Shown piece after piece: positions 30,501-44,900 of a stretch of DNA of 64,000 nucleotides. The DNA is from Taeniopygia guttata (Eukaryota; Chordata; Aves; Passeriformes; Estrildidae). The notes beneath the pieces were generated by a model. The model saw nothing but the letters and a program-made list of their open reading frames with translations, had not been told where the DNA came from and did no database searches. Position 1 is the stretch's first letter; each line of letters opens with the position of its first letter. The DNA is taken from contig NC_133030.1 in the NCBI RefSeq assembly GCF_048771995.1, positions 11,362,001-11,426,000 on the forward strand, given 5' to 3'. The position numbers and the translations under genes were made by a program.

Positions 30501-32799
30501 AACGTCCTGGCTCCCCCCAAAAAAAGCTTTGTTTAAAACAAAGGCGCTGGGAGCGCCGGGAAGGGCCGGGAGGTAACAGGCGGATTCGCTTCCACTCCAG
30601 ACCCCGGCCCTGGCCAGGTCCGAGCCCTCCCGGCTGCGATCGCATCCTCCCGGCTCTCTCCGGCACATGGGGTGCCTGCTCGCAGCACAGCAGGACCCTC
30701 TTTCCCCAAATCCACCGGGACACTGGGTGCTGAACTCATTAGCAGCAGTTTGGGAACCCCCCGTAGGGATGAAGCACACACGGCCGTGCTGCTGGCTGAT
30801 TTATTGCTTGGGAAGTGCGGATTTGGTGTTGAATCCATGAGGACGCGCCCAGCAGACATGTCAGGGGTGACGAGGGGGGCTCTGGATCCCCTCCCCCGGG
30901 TAAGTGGGGGACACTCCACAGCCCTGAGGATCCGGAGGGGCTGCGGAGGGGTCGGACAGAGATGCCCAAACGATCCACGGCTGGACGGAGCCCCGGCCCG
31001 GCTCCTCGCAGCGTGTCTGGGGGGGTCCGCTCGGCGTGGGGCCGGCCCCCTCGCCCCCCCAGCCGCAGGGCAGGGTATCTGGTTTCCCCCCCGAGCCAGC
31101 AGATCCCGCCAGCAGCGCCGGAGCAGTTGGGAAAAGCCGCCGGCCCGTCCCCGGGGGTCTCCAGGCTGCCGAGGCGGCGGGGCTGCCCCTCGCTGCCTTC
31201 TCCCGTCCCCAAAAGCCAGCGCTGCGGTTGGGTCTGGGGAGTTTTCCAGCTGCCACGGCTCCCGCTGGGCCAACACCTGAGACAGGAGAGGAGGAGGAGG
31301 AGGAGGAGGAGGAGGAGGGAAGTGTGGCCCGGCAGAAGCTGCTCCCGGCTTCCCAAGCCCCTCTCCCTGCGCCAGGACGGAGCCCCCGCTGCAGGACAAA
31401 GCGGGCACAGGGCACAGACAGGTCAAGCCGCGGGGAAGCCTCATCCCCACATCCTGCTCCTCCTCCTCCTCCTCCTCGCCCGGTGCCCCCCGCGGCTCCG
31501 CGTGGGTGAGGCCGTGCCCGCCCTGCCCTCGGGGCCACGTCAGCGGGCAGCTGAGCTCACCTCCATCCCAGCCCAGCCCGGCCTCCCACTGCTGCCCTTT
31601 GCGGCCGGCAGCCGGAGGAGGGAGAGACGGGGCACCGACTGGACCCAGAAATCCCTCCCGCCGCTCCGGCAGCGCCCGGCTCCTTGGGGACACCCCTGGG
31701 GCGCGGGCAGGGGCACGGAGCAGCCATCCGGCTCGGCGTGTCCCCTCCTGCCGGGCTGGCAGCAGGAGCCCAGCTGTGGCCGTCTGTCTCCCCGAGCCGC
31801 TGCCTGGGCGAGGGCGCCGTGCCATGTGCCGGGAAGGAAGCCGGGGGAGCGGGAAGGACGCTGGGAGACAGCCCCGAGCCCGCCGGGTGCGAGGGAACAC
31901 CCCTGTCACCTTCCCTGCCATCCCTGGGTGAAGTCCCCAGCCCCAGGAGGGGTGGCGTGGGCACAGCTGAGCCCGGCGGTGCTGGAGCTCCCCGAGGGCT
32001 GCCAGGCTCCCGCTGCCGGCCCATATCCAGCCCGTTCCCTGGTCGGTGCCGGTGGGCGGAGGGAGGGGTGGCCTGGCCCTGGCCCCACTGAGGTGTGTGT
32101 GTCACGACCGCAGCCAGCTGCGTCCTCTCCGCAGCCCCATAAAACGCCGAGCCCCGAGGCCAGAGCCTCTCCTGGGGATGTCGGCTCCAGAGGAGCCCGG
32201 CTGCTCTGCCAGAGCTGGAACGGAGGCTCCCACACGATCCCGTCCTCCTCCTCCTCTTGGGAGGAAGGGAAGTAGCCAGGGCTCACCCCAGCAGTGGAGG
32301 AGCCAGATCCGGCTGGACCCTGAGCCCAGGCCAAGGCAGGCCCGGGAGTCCCACCAGGGATCCCAGCACAGCTCCGGACACACGGCTGGCCCGCGGAGCC
32401 CCACCAGGGCAGGAGCTGCTGTACCTGGAGGGGATGCCGCCAGCAGCCGGGTCCGAAATCCTGGATAAAAGGCACCGAGCACACCAGACAGGGAAAGGAG
32501 GACAGGCTGTCACCATGTCCTGGAGGACACAGCCATGGGAAAAGGGCTCTGCAATCCCATTTCCCTCTGCTCAGGTGCCAGCCCTGCTCCACAGCGGGGC
32601 CCCTCAGCTCGGGCTCTGCGGCCACCGAGGCCGGGAGGAGGGACTTGGGAGCGGCTGCTCCAGCGCCGGCTGGAGGACCCTGCTGTGAGCACGACTCGAG
32701 TTCCTCACAGCCACATCCCCCGGCTCCCTCGAGGCCACAGCTCCAGAGCCTGTCGCTCCCGGCTGGCTGCGAGCACAGGCTGCTGGCTGAGCCGGGGTC

Positions 32800-32925
32800 A
32801 CAGCTCTGGAAGGGCTCATGGCCACACTGGAGCAACGGGGCCGGTGGGAAATGTCCCTGCCCATGGCAGGGGGGTGGGACAGGGTGGGCTTCAACATCCC
32901 TTCCAACCCAAACCATTCTGAGATG
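32800..32925 (+). mobile_element. CR1 LINE 3' end, copy 1
   Basis: Landmarks: GTCCCTGCCCATGGCAGG, then TTCAACATCCCTTCCAACCC and AAACCATTCTGAGATG. This is the CR1 3' end in sense orientation, diverged. Confidence 0.88.
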
Positions 32926-32992
32926 GATACACCCGGCCAGCCCAGAATTTACAGTGTATCCCCAGTGGAGAATTCTGGGGCACCCCCAAAAA

Positions 32993-33122
32993 TCCATCCC
33001 TGGAAGTGTTGAATGGAGCTTGGAGCAACATGTTCTAGTGGTGTCTCTGCCCATGGCAGAGGATGGAACTGGGTCAGGTTTAAGGTCCCTTCCAACACCA
33101 GCCATTCCATGATTCTATGGGA
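32993..33122 (+). mobile_element. CR1 LINE 3' end, copy 2
   Basis: Landmarks: CATCCCTGGAAGTGTTGAAT, GTCTCTGCCCATGGCAGAGG, AAGGTCCCTTCCAAC and ATTCCATGATTCTATG, the typical CR1 end. Same orientation as copy 1 and only 70 bp away. Confidence 0.92.
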
Positions 33123-33529
33123 TGCACAGCAAGCAGCACCTCCAGCATGGAGACCATCGAGCATTAACTTATAGCATTCCACTTCCCCGATGGAAGTGGA
33201 GATAGGGATCCCCAAAATCCCTATCCCGAGAGACAGGGATACCCGAAACACCGGGATCTCGGGAAGCATTGGAGCAGCTCCAGGGAGCCGCACCCTTCCT
33301 GGGGAGCACCGTGCCCCGGGAACGCGGGAAGCGGCAAAGGGACCGGGAGGTGCAGGCAGTGTGGCGGAAGGGCAACCTCGCCCGGGCTGCTGCCGGGAAT
33401 GAAGCGAGGGGCAGGGTGCAGGGAAGCACAAGCAGGAACGACCCCGGGAGAGCCCCAGGATGCGCCGGGAGGCCCCGGGAAGGAGCCGGCGCGGGGCTGA
33501 GCGCCGGGAGCCGCGCTGAGGGGCGCGTC

Positions 33530-34048
33530 GAAGCCCCATTGGCTGAGCCGCGCGTCACTCCGACCGCTACCCAATAGCGCGCTGCGGGAGGCGGGGCTTA
33601 CCGGCGGGGCAGCTCCGAGCGCCGCGGGGCCGAGGCCCCGCCCCTCCCGCCGGTCACGTGAGGGCATCGCGCCGCGCCGTCACGCGCCCCCTCAGCGCGG
33701 ACCAATCGGCTGGCGGCGGGGGCGGGGCGGGGCGGCGCAGCCGGCCAATGGGGAGGCGGGCTGGGGGGCGGGCGCGGGAAGCCGGGAAGGCACCGGCGGG
33801 GCGCGGCGGGGCAGCGGCCGGAACCCCCGGGAAGGGACGGGGCAGCGGGGCAGGGGGGCACCCCGCGGGGCCGCTGGGGAGGGACGGCACCGGCGGGGCG
33901 GGGAGAGAACAACAAACGCGGCGGGGGGGCGGCGAGGCCCGAGCGGAGCCCGCTGGGGGTGTGGCTAGCCCGCACGCTCCGCTGAGGGGCGGGGTCTGGG
34001 GGCGGGGGCGGGGCCCCCACGTGCCCGCCCGGTGCCGGTGCCGGTGCC
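33530..34048 (+). promoter_or_regulatory. RAD9A promoter with four CCAAT boxes and two CACGTG E-boxes
   Basis: Inverted CCAAT at 33538-33542, CCAAT at 33571, 33702 and 33745, CACGTG at 33655 and 34018 (26 bp before the ATG), many GC boxes and high CpG. Typical of a cell-cycle or housekeeping promoter (NF-Y, USF/MYC sites). Factor names are inference. Confidence 0.7.
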
Positions 34049-36053
34049 ATGAAATGTGTCATCGCCGGCGGCAACGTCAAAGGTGAGCGGGGCCTGGGGG
34101 CCCGGGGAGCGCGGCCCGCCCGGGGAGCGCTGCCTCACTCCCACATCCTCTCCTTCCCAGTCCTCGGCCGCGCCGTGCACTCCCTGTCCCGCATCGGCGA
34201 CGAGCTCTACCTGGAGCCCACCGAGAGTGGGGTACGCAGCACCGGGGGGGCTGGGTGGGAGCTGGGGGCACCTGTGCCCGCCTCCCTCCGTGCCAACAGC
34301 GTGGCTGTGTCCCCCCCAGCTGTCCTTCCGTGCTGTCAACTCCTCCCGTTCTGCCTTCGCCTCCTTCCTCTTCGCACCGCTCTTCTTCCAGCTGTACGAG
34401 CCGGGCAGCGCCGGGCCCGACACGGAGCTCTTCCGATGCAAAGTCCACATGAAGGTGCGGTGCCCTGCCCGGGCCCTCCCCCCCAGAGCTGCTCGTTGTT
34501 CCAGGGGCCCCAGGCAGGTGACAGTCCCCGTACCCATCCCCACAGTCCTTCCTGGGCATCTTCCGCTCGCTGCCCTCGCTGGAGAAGTCGGTGGGGAAAT
34601 GCCTGATCCTGCTCAAGCCCCGTGCCAGCCGCCTGGTCCTGCAGCTCCACTGCAAATACGGTGAGTACGGGCGGGGAGAGGCCCGGGGGGTGACACGGCA
34701 CAGCGGGGACGTGCTGGCACCGCATCCTGCCCTGCTGAGCCGCTGTCCCCCCTGCCAGGTGTCACCAAGACACACAACCTGGCCTTCCAGGAGTGCGAGC
34801 GGCTGCAGGCCGTGTTCGACACCCAGAGCTGTGCCAGCCGCCTCTGCGCCCCGGCACGGTGAGGGGACACCGCGGGGGTGGCACTGGGGCGGGCAGAGTG
34901 GCATGAGGGCGGATGGAAGGAGGGACTCCAGCCAACCCTTCAGGATTTGGGGTGCTCAGCCCCCTCCTGTGCCCCTAGGCTGCTGGCAGAGGCTGTGGTC
35001 CACTTTCCCCTGACGCTGGCTGAGGTGACACTGGGGGCTGGCCCTGGTGGCAAAATCAGCCTGCGGAACTACGTGGAGGATGAAGCAGGTGAGTCCTGCA
35101 GGGTAAGAGGCCCCCCTCCCCACCTCGGGGTGCCCTCCAGCCCCCCACCCACCCCGTTCTCCCATCCAGAGCTGAGCAAGACGATGGTGACGGAGCTGTG
35201 GCTGGCTGAGGAGGAGTTCCAGTCGGTGGCCGTGGCCCCGGGCTCCCACATCACCTTCTGCCTCAAGGAATTCCGTGTGAGTCCCCACCCAAGGCCCCCA
35301 GCCCTGTGTCACCCCCAGGCTCCCCTCACCGTCCCCTTTGTCCCCAGGGACTGCTGAGCTTTGCCGAGGCCTCCAACCTGCCCCTCACCATCCACTTTGA
35401 CGAGCCCGGCAGGTAGGAGCGGTCACCACGTCCCCACCCTCTGCCAGCCCTGTCCCTGGCACCCCCTCAGCCCCTCTGTGTCCCCAGGCCGGTGATCTTC
35501 ACCCTGGATGACACTGTCCTGGAGGTTCACCTGGTGCTGGCCACCCTCTCTGACACAGAAAGCAGCTCCCAGTCCCCTTCCACCAATGGGTAAGTCCCGG
35601 AGGAGCCCTCCAGCGGCCATGGGCAGGGAGCAGAGTGAACATTCCTGATCCTGCTCTGTCCCCATCAGCGTGTCCCACCTGCCCGCCCCGTCAGACGACT
35701 TTGCCGATGACCTGGAGTCCTACATGGCTGCCATAGAAACCAGCGAGGGGTGCTCTGAGGGGCCCCCCAGCCCCACCTTCTCCCTGCACATCCCCCGGCC
35801 AGCCAAGAGCAAACCTGAGGAGGAGGAGGAGGAGGAGGAGGAGGAGGAAGGAGCTGTGCCAGGGACCCCCCCGCACAAAAGGGTGAGGGATGGGTGTGCC
35901 TGGGGGCAGGGGGTGGGCAGAGCCTCTTCCTGAACCCTCCATTTCTCCCCACAGTTTCGTTCCCTGTTTTTTGGCTCGGTGATGACACCAGGGAGGCCTG
36001 GCCCAGCCACCACCCAGGAGGTGCTGGCGGAGGACAGCGATGGAGAAAGCTGA
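34049..36053 (+). CDS. RAD9A: RAD9A: checkpoint clamp component RAD9A, 11 exons, about 383 aa
   Basis: RAD9A is the RAD9 subunit of the RAD9-RAD1-HUS1 (9-1-1) clamp. The clamp is loaded at stalled forks and recruits TopBP1 to activate ATR. Exons: 34049-34082, 34161-34231, 34320-34454, 34546-34660, 34759-34858, 34979-35088, 35170-35276, 35348-35412, 35488-35589, 35669-35882, 35955-36053. The PCNA-like region spans residues 1 to about 275 ([65 protein letters not shown]). The flexible tail includes [15 protein letters not shown], a run of ten glutamates (codons near 35817-35846) and [16 protein letters not shown]. It ends in AEDSDGES, matching the human tail serine known to bind TopBP1 when phosphorylated. 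Human RAD9A is 391 aa. The transcript converges on PPP1CA and their 3' UTRs probably overlap. Confidence 0.95.
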
Positions 36054-36125
36054 GCCCCGAGTCACTGCCAGCCCCAGCCTCCATCCAACCACCAGGACAG
36101 GCACCCCCCAGTGACCCATTACAAG

Positions 36126-36131
36126 TTTATT
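36126..36131 (-). terminator. PPP1CA polyadenylation signal
   Basis: TTTATT on the plus strand, 224 nt past the PPP1CA stop and only 73 nt past the RAD9A stop on the other strand. Confidence 0.75.
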
Positions 36132-36269
36132 CCTCAAAAAATCCTCCTGCCCCCCCCTCCGCTGCCACCCCAGGGCTGGGCTCTGGGCTCCCCCCTCGCC
36201 CCAGCACTCCCTGCCCTGGGCCTGGATTTGCTTTGGTGGAGCGTGGCGGGAGGGGGGCAGGATCCTACA

Positions 36270-36275
36270 AATAAA
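36270..36275 (+). terminator. RAD9A polyadenylation signal AATAAA
   Basis: AATAAA lies 217 nt after the RAD9A stop and 80 nt before the PPP1CA stop codon on the opposite strand. The 3' UTRs overlap by about 150 nt or more. Confidence 0.75.
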
Positions 36276-36354
36276 AAAACGAGTCGAAAGAAAAGCGACC
36301 TGATGCTTGGGCGGGGGGCTGGGGGGCGTGGGCAGCACAGGGGCGGCTCCCAGC

Positions 36355-38802
<2,448 letters not shown>

Positions 38803-41800
38803 GGCCGCCCGCGCGCCGCCCCGCCCCGCGCGCCCGCCCGGAGCGGCCCCGCCGCGCGCGGCGCCCCCTGCCGGCCCGGAGGAGTCACTGCAGCCCCGCC
38901 GGCCCCGGGGGAAACGGGGGACACGGGGACAGCCGCGGGGAGGGGACACCCTCCGCAGGGCGACATTCCGAGCACGGGAAACGTGACACCCCGGGCAGAG
39001 AAACGTGTCCTGGGAAACGGGACACCGCGGCAGCGGGATATTCCCGGGCGAGGGGACACCGCGGGCAGAGAGCCTTCCCTGGAAAGGAGAACGTGCCGGG
39101 CAGAGGGACTTCCCTGGAGCGGGGGACGTCCTGGGAAAGGCGACATCCTGTGTTGTGCTCTACAAGCCGGGCAGGCGGACACAGGATAGAGCTCGGGCAA
39201 GGGGACACGGGGCACATGGACTCGTATCCTGGGCCTGGGGGCACGGGCATAGAGAGGGAGAGGGAGGGGAACAGCCTCAGGATAGACAGAGGTTCCCGGG
39301 ACTGCGAGGGACAGGAGGGGACACAGAGGGAACCGAACATCTGTATCCCGGTCCTGGGTGCGCAGGGACAGTCTGGGGACACGGGAGGACACGAGGGGAC
39401 ATGATGCTTGGTAGAGCCCAGGGATATCCCCGCCCGAGGACTCTGGGGACACCGTCGAGAGCAGCACCGGGTGGTTGCTGGGAGATTGTTGCCACGCTGA
39501 GGTCCCGGGGGACACCCCGGAGGGCGTGTCCCCACTGGGGACACGGGGGAGGGTGACACATTTGTGCCACCGCTCGTGGACGGTGGCAGTGGCAGGGATG
39601 GGGTCGTGGCTGTCCCCTGTCCACACTGGCTGTGCCATGCCTTGCCACGCCATGCCATTCCCTGGGTCCCATTCCATGTCGTGCGGGGAGGTCGCGAATA
39701 GCTCCCGGGGCCTGCCCTGACATTTCTGCTCCGCGGTGTCAGTTTTACACCCGGCCCCGGGTGACCCCGGGCTGGCCCCGTCCCTGCCCCCGGAACACTT
39801 GTCCCCTATCCCCGTCCCTGTCCCCGTCCCTTGTCCCGCTCCCTACCCGAGTCCCTTGTCCCCGTCTCCCGGCGGTGGCACCCCGGCTCCGCCACCCTCG
39901 CCCCCGCTGCCCCCTTTGTTCTGCCACCCCCTTCGGTGTCCCGGTCCCCCCGGTGCCCCCGGTCCCGCCCCGCCCCGCCCCGCCCGAGCAGGACACGGCG
40001 CCGCCGCCACCGCCGGGACCGGAGCGGGCAGAGCCGCTGCTGGGGCTGCGACAGCACCGGGACCGACACCGGGAAACCCCGCCAGACCCCGACACCGCCG
40101 GGACCGGAGCGAGCAGAGCCGCTGCCGGGTGCGACAACACCAGGACAGACCGACACCGACAGACACCGGCACCGGCACCGGCACCGGCACCGGTGGGTGC
40201 TGGCGGCAGCGGGGGCGGTCTGGGTGGGTTTGGGGGTGCCGGTGCCGGGGGGCGGGAGCGGCGGGATGGGGGTCGCGGTGCGTGTGCACACCTGCGACAC
40301 GGTGCCGGTGACAGGTGGTGATGATGTTCACGACACGGTGAAGGTGACAGGGTGCAGGTGAAGGTGCGGTGGCACGGTGCAGGTTATGGGGTCTGGGTGG
40401 CAGTGCGGGTGACAGAGTACAGGTGACAGGTAGGTGATGTGCGTGGCGGGTGACAGATGCAGGTGGCAGTGCAGGTGACAAGGTGGCGGCGATGGTGCGG
40501 TGTCACAGTGTGGGTGACAGGTGCGGGTGACAAGACCCTGGTGATGGTGCAGGTGACGGTGCGTGGTGGGTTGTGTGTGACAGGGCGCACGTGACAGTTC
40601 AGGTGACAACGAGGGTGGCAGGTGCAGGGGGTGGTGCGGGTGGCAGGCGGCGGGTGACAGCGCGTGCAGGACTCTGCGGCACGGCAGCCGCGCTGGTGGC
40701 CGGTGGCCGTGACGGTGACAGTGACAGTGACGCCGCGGGCAGCTGGAACTAAGCCGGGGGACGTGCGTGCTGGCAGCTCCGCCAAGCTGGGGACAGGGGG
40801 ACAGGGCGGGGGGGAGGACGAGGGGCGTGCCCAGCCAGGGGACGCGGGACAGGGGGACAGGAGAACCCGGCCGGGCTGAGCCGCCCCCCGGCTCCCGCTG
40901 AGGCAGCTCGCTACTGACGGGGACAGGGACACGGACAGGGGTGCCAGCGCCTGGCGCGAGGTGGCAGAGGGGACAATGCGGCTCTGTGTCGCCTAATCCG
41001 GGGCACGGGGCCGGGGGTTGGCACCCCGGGGTGGCGCGGGGGGGGTTTAAAGGCCAGACCGGCCGGCGTCCCCTGTGCCAGGCGTCCCCGAGTCCTCGCT
41101 CGTCCCCTGCGCGCTCTCAGGCCACGGCTCCCACCCCAAGGTACCGGGCGACACAGCTGTCCCAGCTTGGGGACAGCAGCAGCACCTCCCAGCTGGGGAT
41201 GGAGGGGGACAGGACGATCACGAGGCTGGGGGGGCGCGGACCTTGAGGGACCCCCGTGACTGGGTTTTGGGGGGTCCTTGTGCCACGCCACCAAGCCGTG
41301 TGTCTCCTAACGCTGTCACCGGGTGCCGGGCTTGGGGACATCCTGGCTGCCAGCGGGCACAGCTCAGCTCCGTGCCTCAGTTTCCCTCTGTGCCCAGCTC
41401 TGCCGGGCACCTGCTGGGAGCGAAGGCACCCGGGGGGTGGGGACACCCCGGTCCCTGGGTCTGCACCCCCAGGGCACCTTGGCACCCCCAGGATGGGGAG
41501 GTGCCCCCGGCTGTGCTGAGCTGGCACGGGATTACACTAAGCCGGAGGTGCCGGGGCCACCGGGGCTGGCACCGAGGGGACAACCTGAGGCCACCGTGAC
41601 TGGCACCAAGGGGTCAATCTGGGGCCACCAGATCTGTCAAAGAGGGGACGAGCTGGGGCCACAGGGACTAGCACCGAGGGGTCGGTGTGGGGACACTGAG
41701 ACTAGCGCTGAGGGGACAACATGAAGGCAGCGGAGCTGGCACCGAGGTGTGCCCCAGAAAAGGTGCCAGGCTCTGGTGGGTGCTGCAGGACGGGTGCCCC

Positions 41801-41893
41801 CCGGGAGCTGGGCTTGGGGCTCCCAGCACCGGCCGGGGAGGGGTGGCAGGTCCCCAGGGAGCCGCACTGACTCTGCCTGTCCTTCTCTTGCAG
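38803..41893. other. PPP1CA-CARNS1 spacer, where TBC1D10C would be expected
   Basis: 38803-38950 is the PPP1CA CpG promoter. 38940-39140 is a degenerate GGACACCGCGGGCAGAGGG repeat. At 40016 and 40100 a stretch reading GGGACCGGAGCGGGCAGAGC is duplicated, followed by a CCGGCA run (40165-40200). 40310-40690 is a GGTGACAGGTGCAGGTGACA minisatellite. TTTAAA at 41046 may mark the CARNS1 start, with untranslated exon sequence near 41080-41140. No TBC domain peptide was found in any listed frame. Confidence 0.55.
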
Positions 41894-41909
41894 CCCCTCT
41901 GTCACCAGG

Positions 41910-44900
41910 ATGGTGAGTGGCCCCCGGGTGGGGGGTCCGGGCGGAGGTGGGTGCCCCATCCCGGGATCCCGGCGGTGCCGGGCACTGGCGCGGGGCAGCG
42001 GGCAGCGCGGCGTGCTGTGCCCACCCGCCGCGTGACCCCGCGGGGACAAGGGGACGCTTTGTCCGGGAGCTGGCGGCCCCGGTGGCTGGCACTGCCCCAC
42101 TGTCCCCGAGGCGGTGGCGCCGTGCCCGGCGCCCGCAGCCCCCCAGCACCCCGACGCCCCCACCCCACGGGTGGGCAGCGGCACCCGCTGTGTCCTGTGC
42201 CGGCCCCCCCGTGTCCGCCCCGTGCCCACCCGGGTCTGTCTCCGTGCCAGCCCCGTGCCAGCCCCGTGCCACCCCCTTACCCCCGTGCCAGCCCCGTGCC
42301 AGCCCTGTCCCTGCTCCCGCAGCTCTCGACGTCCCAGCCGAGCCCGGAGCGGGTGCCCAGCCCGGAGGAGCAGGAGTGGGCAGGGCCCGAGGCGCTGTGC
42401 CCGGGCTGGCTGGAGGATGAGGCCCCCGATGGCGAAGTGCCCGGGGACAGCGGGGACCCCGACTGTGCCACCCACGCCTACGAGCGGCTCCAGAGCGCCC
42501 TGTGCCAGGAGGGGCTGCCCCCCACGCTGGACTGCTCCGCGGAGCCCCGCACGGGTTGGGGACACGGGGGGCACGGCACCAGGCTGGGACACGGGGGTGG
42601 CAGGGACAGTGATGTGGGCTCGGTGCCAGGCTGGGACACGGGGGTGGCAGGGACAGTGATGTGGGTTCGGTGCCAGGCTGGGACACGGGGGTGGCAGGGA
42701 CTGGGGTGGGGATAGGGGAACGGTGCCAGGCTGGGACACGGGGGTGGCAGGGATAAGGGTGGCAATGAGGATATGGTGCCAGGCTAGGGACACGAGGGGT
42801 TTTGGGGTTCTCAGCCACACTGGGGTGCCAGGGTCCCGATCCCGGGGCTGTTAACCCTTCCCTTCCTGGCAGGATATGGCCCACTGGACATGACTGTTTG
42901 CATCCTGGGCTCCCCCACCCCCTTCCTGCCTGTCATGCTGGAGGGTGGCACCCGCTGCCCAGGTGGGTGTGGTCCCCTTGTCCTCACCCCGCATGAGACA
43001 CCCCTGAGCCAACAGCAGGGATCCCCACACCGCCTGTGCTGCCTGACCAGGACTGTGAGGGAAACTGAGGCAGGGGAGGAGGGTGGCAGCAGCCCCCTGC
43101 GTCCCGTTAATCCCAGTACACACCAGTTCAGCAGCAAGTGCCCCCCTCCCCTCAGCACCACCCCCATGGGGGGCAGTTTGGGGTGCGGGGTGCCCACCGC
43201 CCACCTCCCTGCCCGCCCGCAGGTGCCGTGGTGCTGTGTCTGTCCCCCACCTGGGCCAGCCGGGTGCCATCGGAGACGTCCCCAGGCGCCTGGTCCCTGC
43301 TGCTCTCCCGGGGCGTCTCCTTCAAGGTGGGGGGGCACAGCGCCCTGGAGACCTTCGTGCCCCCCCGCCGCGCCAACTACGTGACGGGCACCTTCGCGCC
43401 GGGGGACCCCGAGGGCGGCTGGGTGGGCGAGCTGGCCCGTGACCTCGACTGCCCCACGGGGGGCTCGGTCCCGCTCGCCCACCGACTCGAGGACACGCTG
43501 GTCACCCGCTGGGTGCTGGCGGCTCGCGCCAACCTGCCTGTGCCCCCCACCCTGGCCTTTGTCCTGGGGGCCAGGGGGGACCTGCCCGCCGAGCCCGCGG
43601 CCCCCGGGGTGAGGCTGGTGCGGCTGGAGGACCCCCAGGGCCAGCAGAGCCTGGTGCAGGAGGAGGTGGGCGCCTTCCTGGGGGGCACCGCCATGGAGCC
43701 CTACGGCCAGGTGGGCACGGGAGGCGTTGGTGGCACCGGGTGGCGCTGGGGGACACGGAGAGGCACGGGGGTGCACGCAGGTGGTGGGGTGGCTGTTAGG
43801 AGGGCAGCCGGGTGGCACTGGGGGGTGCAGGAGGTAGGGTGGCACGGGGTGACGCGGGGCCGCGCGCAGGTGGTGGGCTGGCTGTTGGGGTGGCACCAGG
43901 TGGCACGGGGTGACACGAAGGTGCACGCAGGTGGTGGTGCGGCTGGCGGGGTGGCGGTGGCGGGGGACAGGCACCCGCAGCACCCACAGGAAGGAGGAGG
44001 GGGCGGCGGTGGCGCAGGCGGTGGGTGCCCGGCTCCGGGGGCTGACGGAGGAGGACAGCGTCCTGCTGGAGGCCATGGTGCCCACCGCCCGCCTGCCCGT
44101 GCCCCCCCCACGTAAGGTCCCCGCCCTCGGGCGCCCACCACCCTGGGAGGGGGGGGGAAGAGTCCCCCGGGGTCCCACGGGTCCCCGCAGCCCAGGGCAG
44201 GGGAGTGGGGGCCACCGGGGTACCCAAATTACTGGAGTCCTGGGGGAGGGCACGAGGGTCACCCCGGATGCCCACAGACCCCTGGGTTAGGGTTGGGGGA
44301 CAGTTTTCCACCTTGGACCCCCACAGACCCATGAGGAGAGGTGGGGAAGGTCACCCTGGACCCCCATGGTCCCTTGGGGATGAGCAGGGTGTTGGGGTGA
44401 CCCCTTTTGACTCCTGACAGTCCCGTGGGGCTGGGAATGACAGCGGCCATGCTGTACCCCTCAATCCCTGGGGCTGGGCTTGGCCGGGGCCACCACGGTG
44501 CCACAGGGAGTCCCAGAAGGCCCCAGAGGAGGGTGAGGTTGGGCAGGGCCACCCTGTCCCAGCGTGGCGGCCGTGCCTGCCCTGTCCCTTGCCCCCCAGG
44601 CAGCCCAGCCCCGCGGCTGCCCATGGCCCTGCGCATCTGCACCCTCGTCTGCAGGTCCTGGGGGGACCGGCCCCAGCTCTGCCAGGTACGGCGTGTCCCC
44701 ACACCCCAGCGGCTCTGTGTGTCCCCAGCCTACGACGGCTGTCCCCATGTCCCGGTGGCCCTGTATGTCCCCAGGCTATGGCGGCAGTCCTGTGCCCAGG
44801 CTGTGGCAATCTGTGTGCTATGCCCTGTGTGCCTGTCCATGTGCCTGGTGGCCCTGGGTGTCCCCAAGATTGGTGGCCATCCACATCCGTGCCTCGGCTC

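Larger units (their letters stand above)
30501..33530. other. CLCF1-RAD9A spacer
   Basis: No gene recognised. It holds a GAG triplet run (31288-31320), a CTC triplet run (31457-31480) and two CR1 tails (32800-33125). The rest is unremarkable GC-rich sequence. Confidence 0.55.

Noticed and set aside
41894-42322. Alternative CARNS1 start in the intron 1 region frame (open from 41687)
   Set aside because: The frame is GC-driven. The acceptor before 42323 and the short ATG exon give a model of the expected length.
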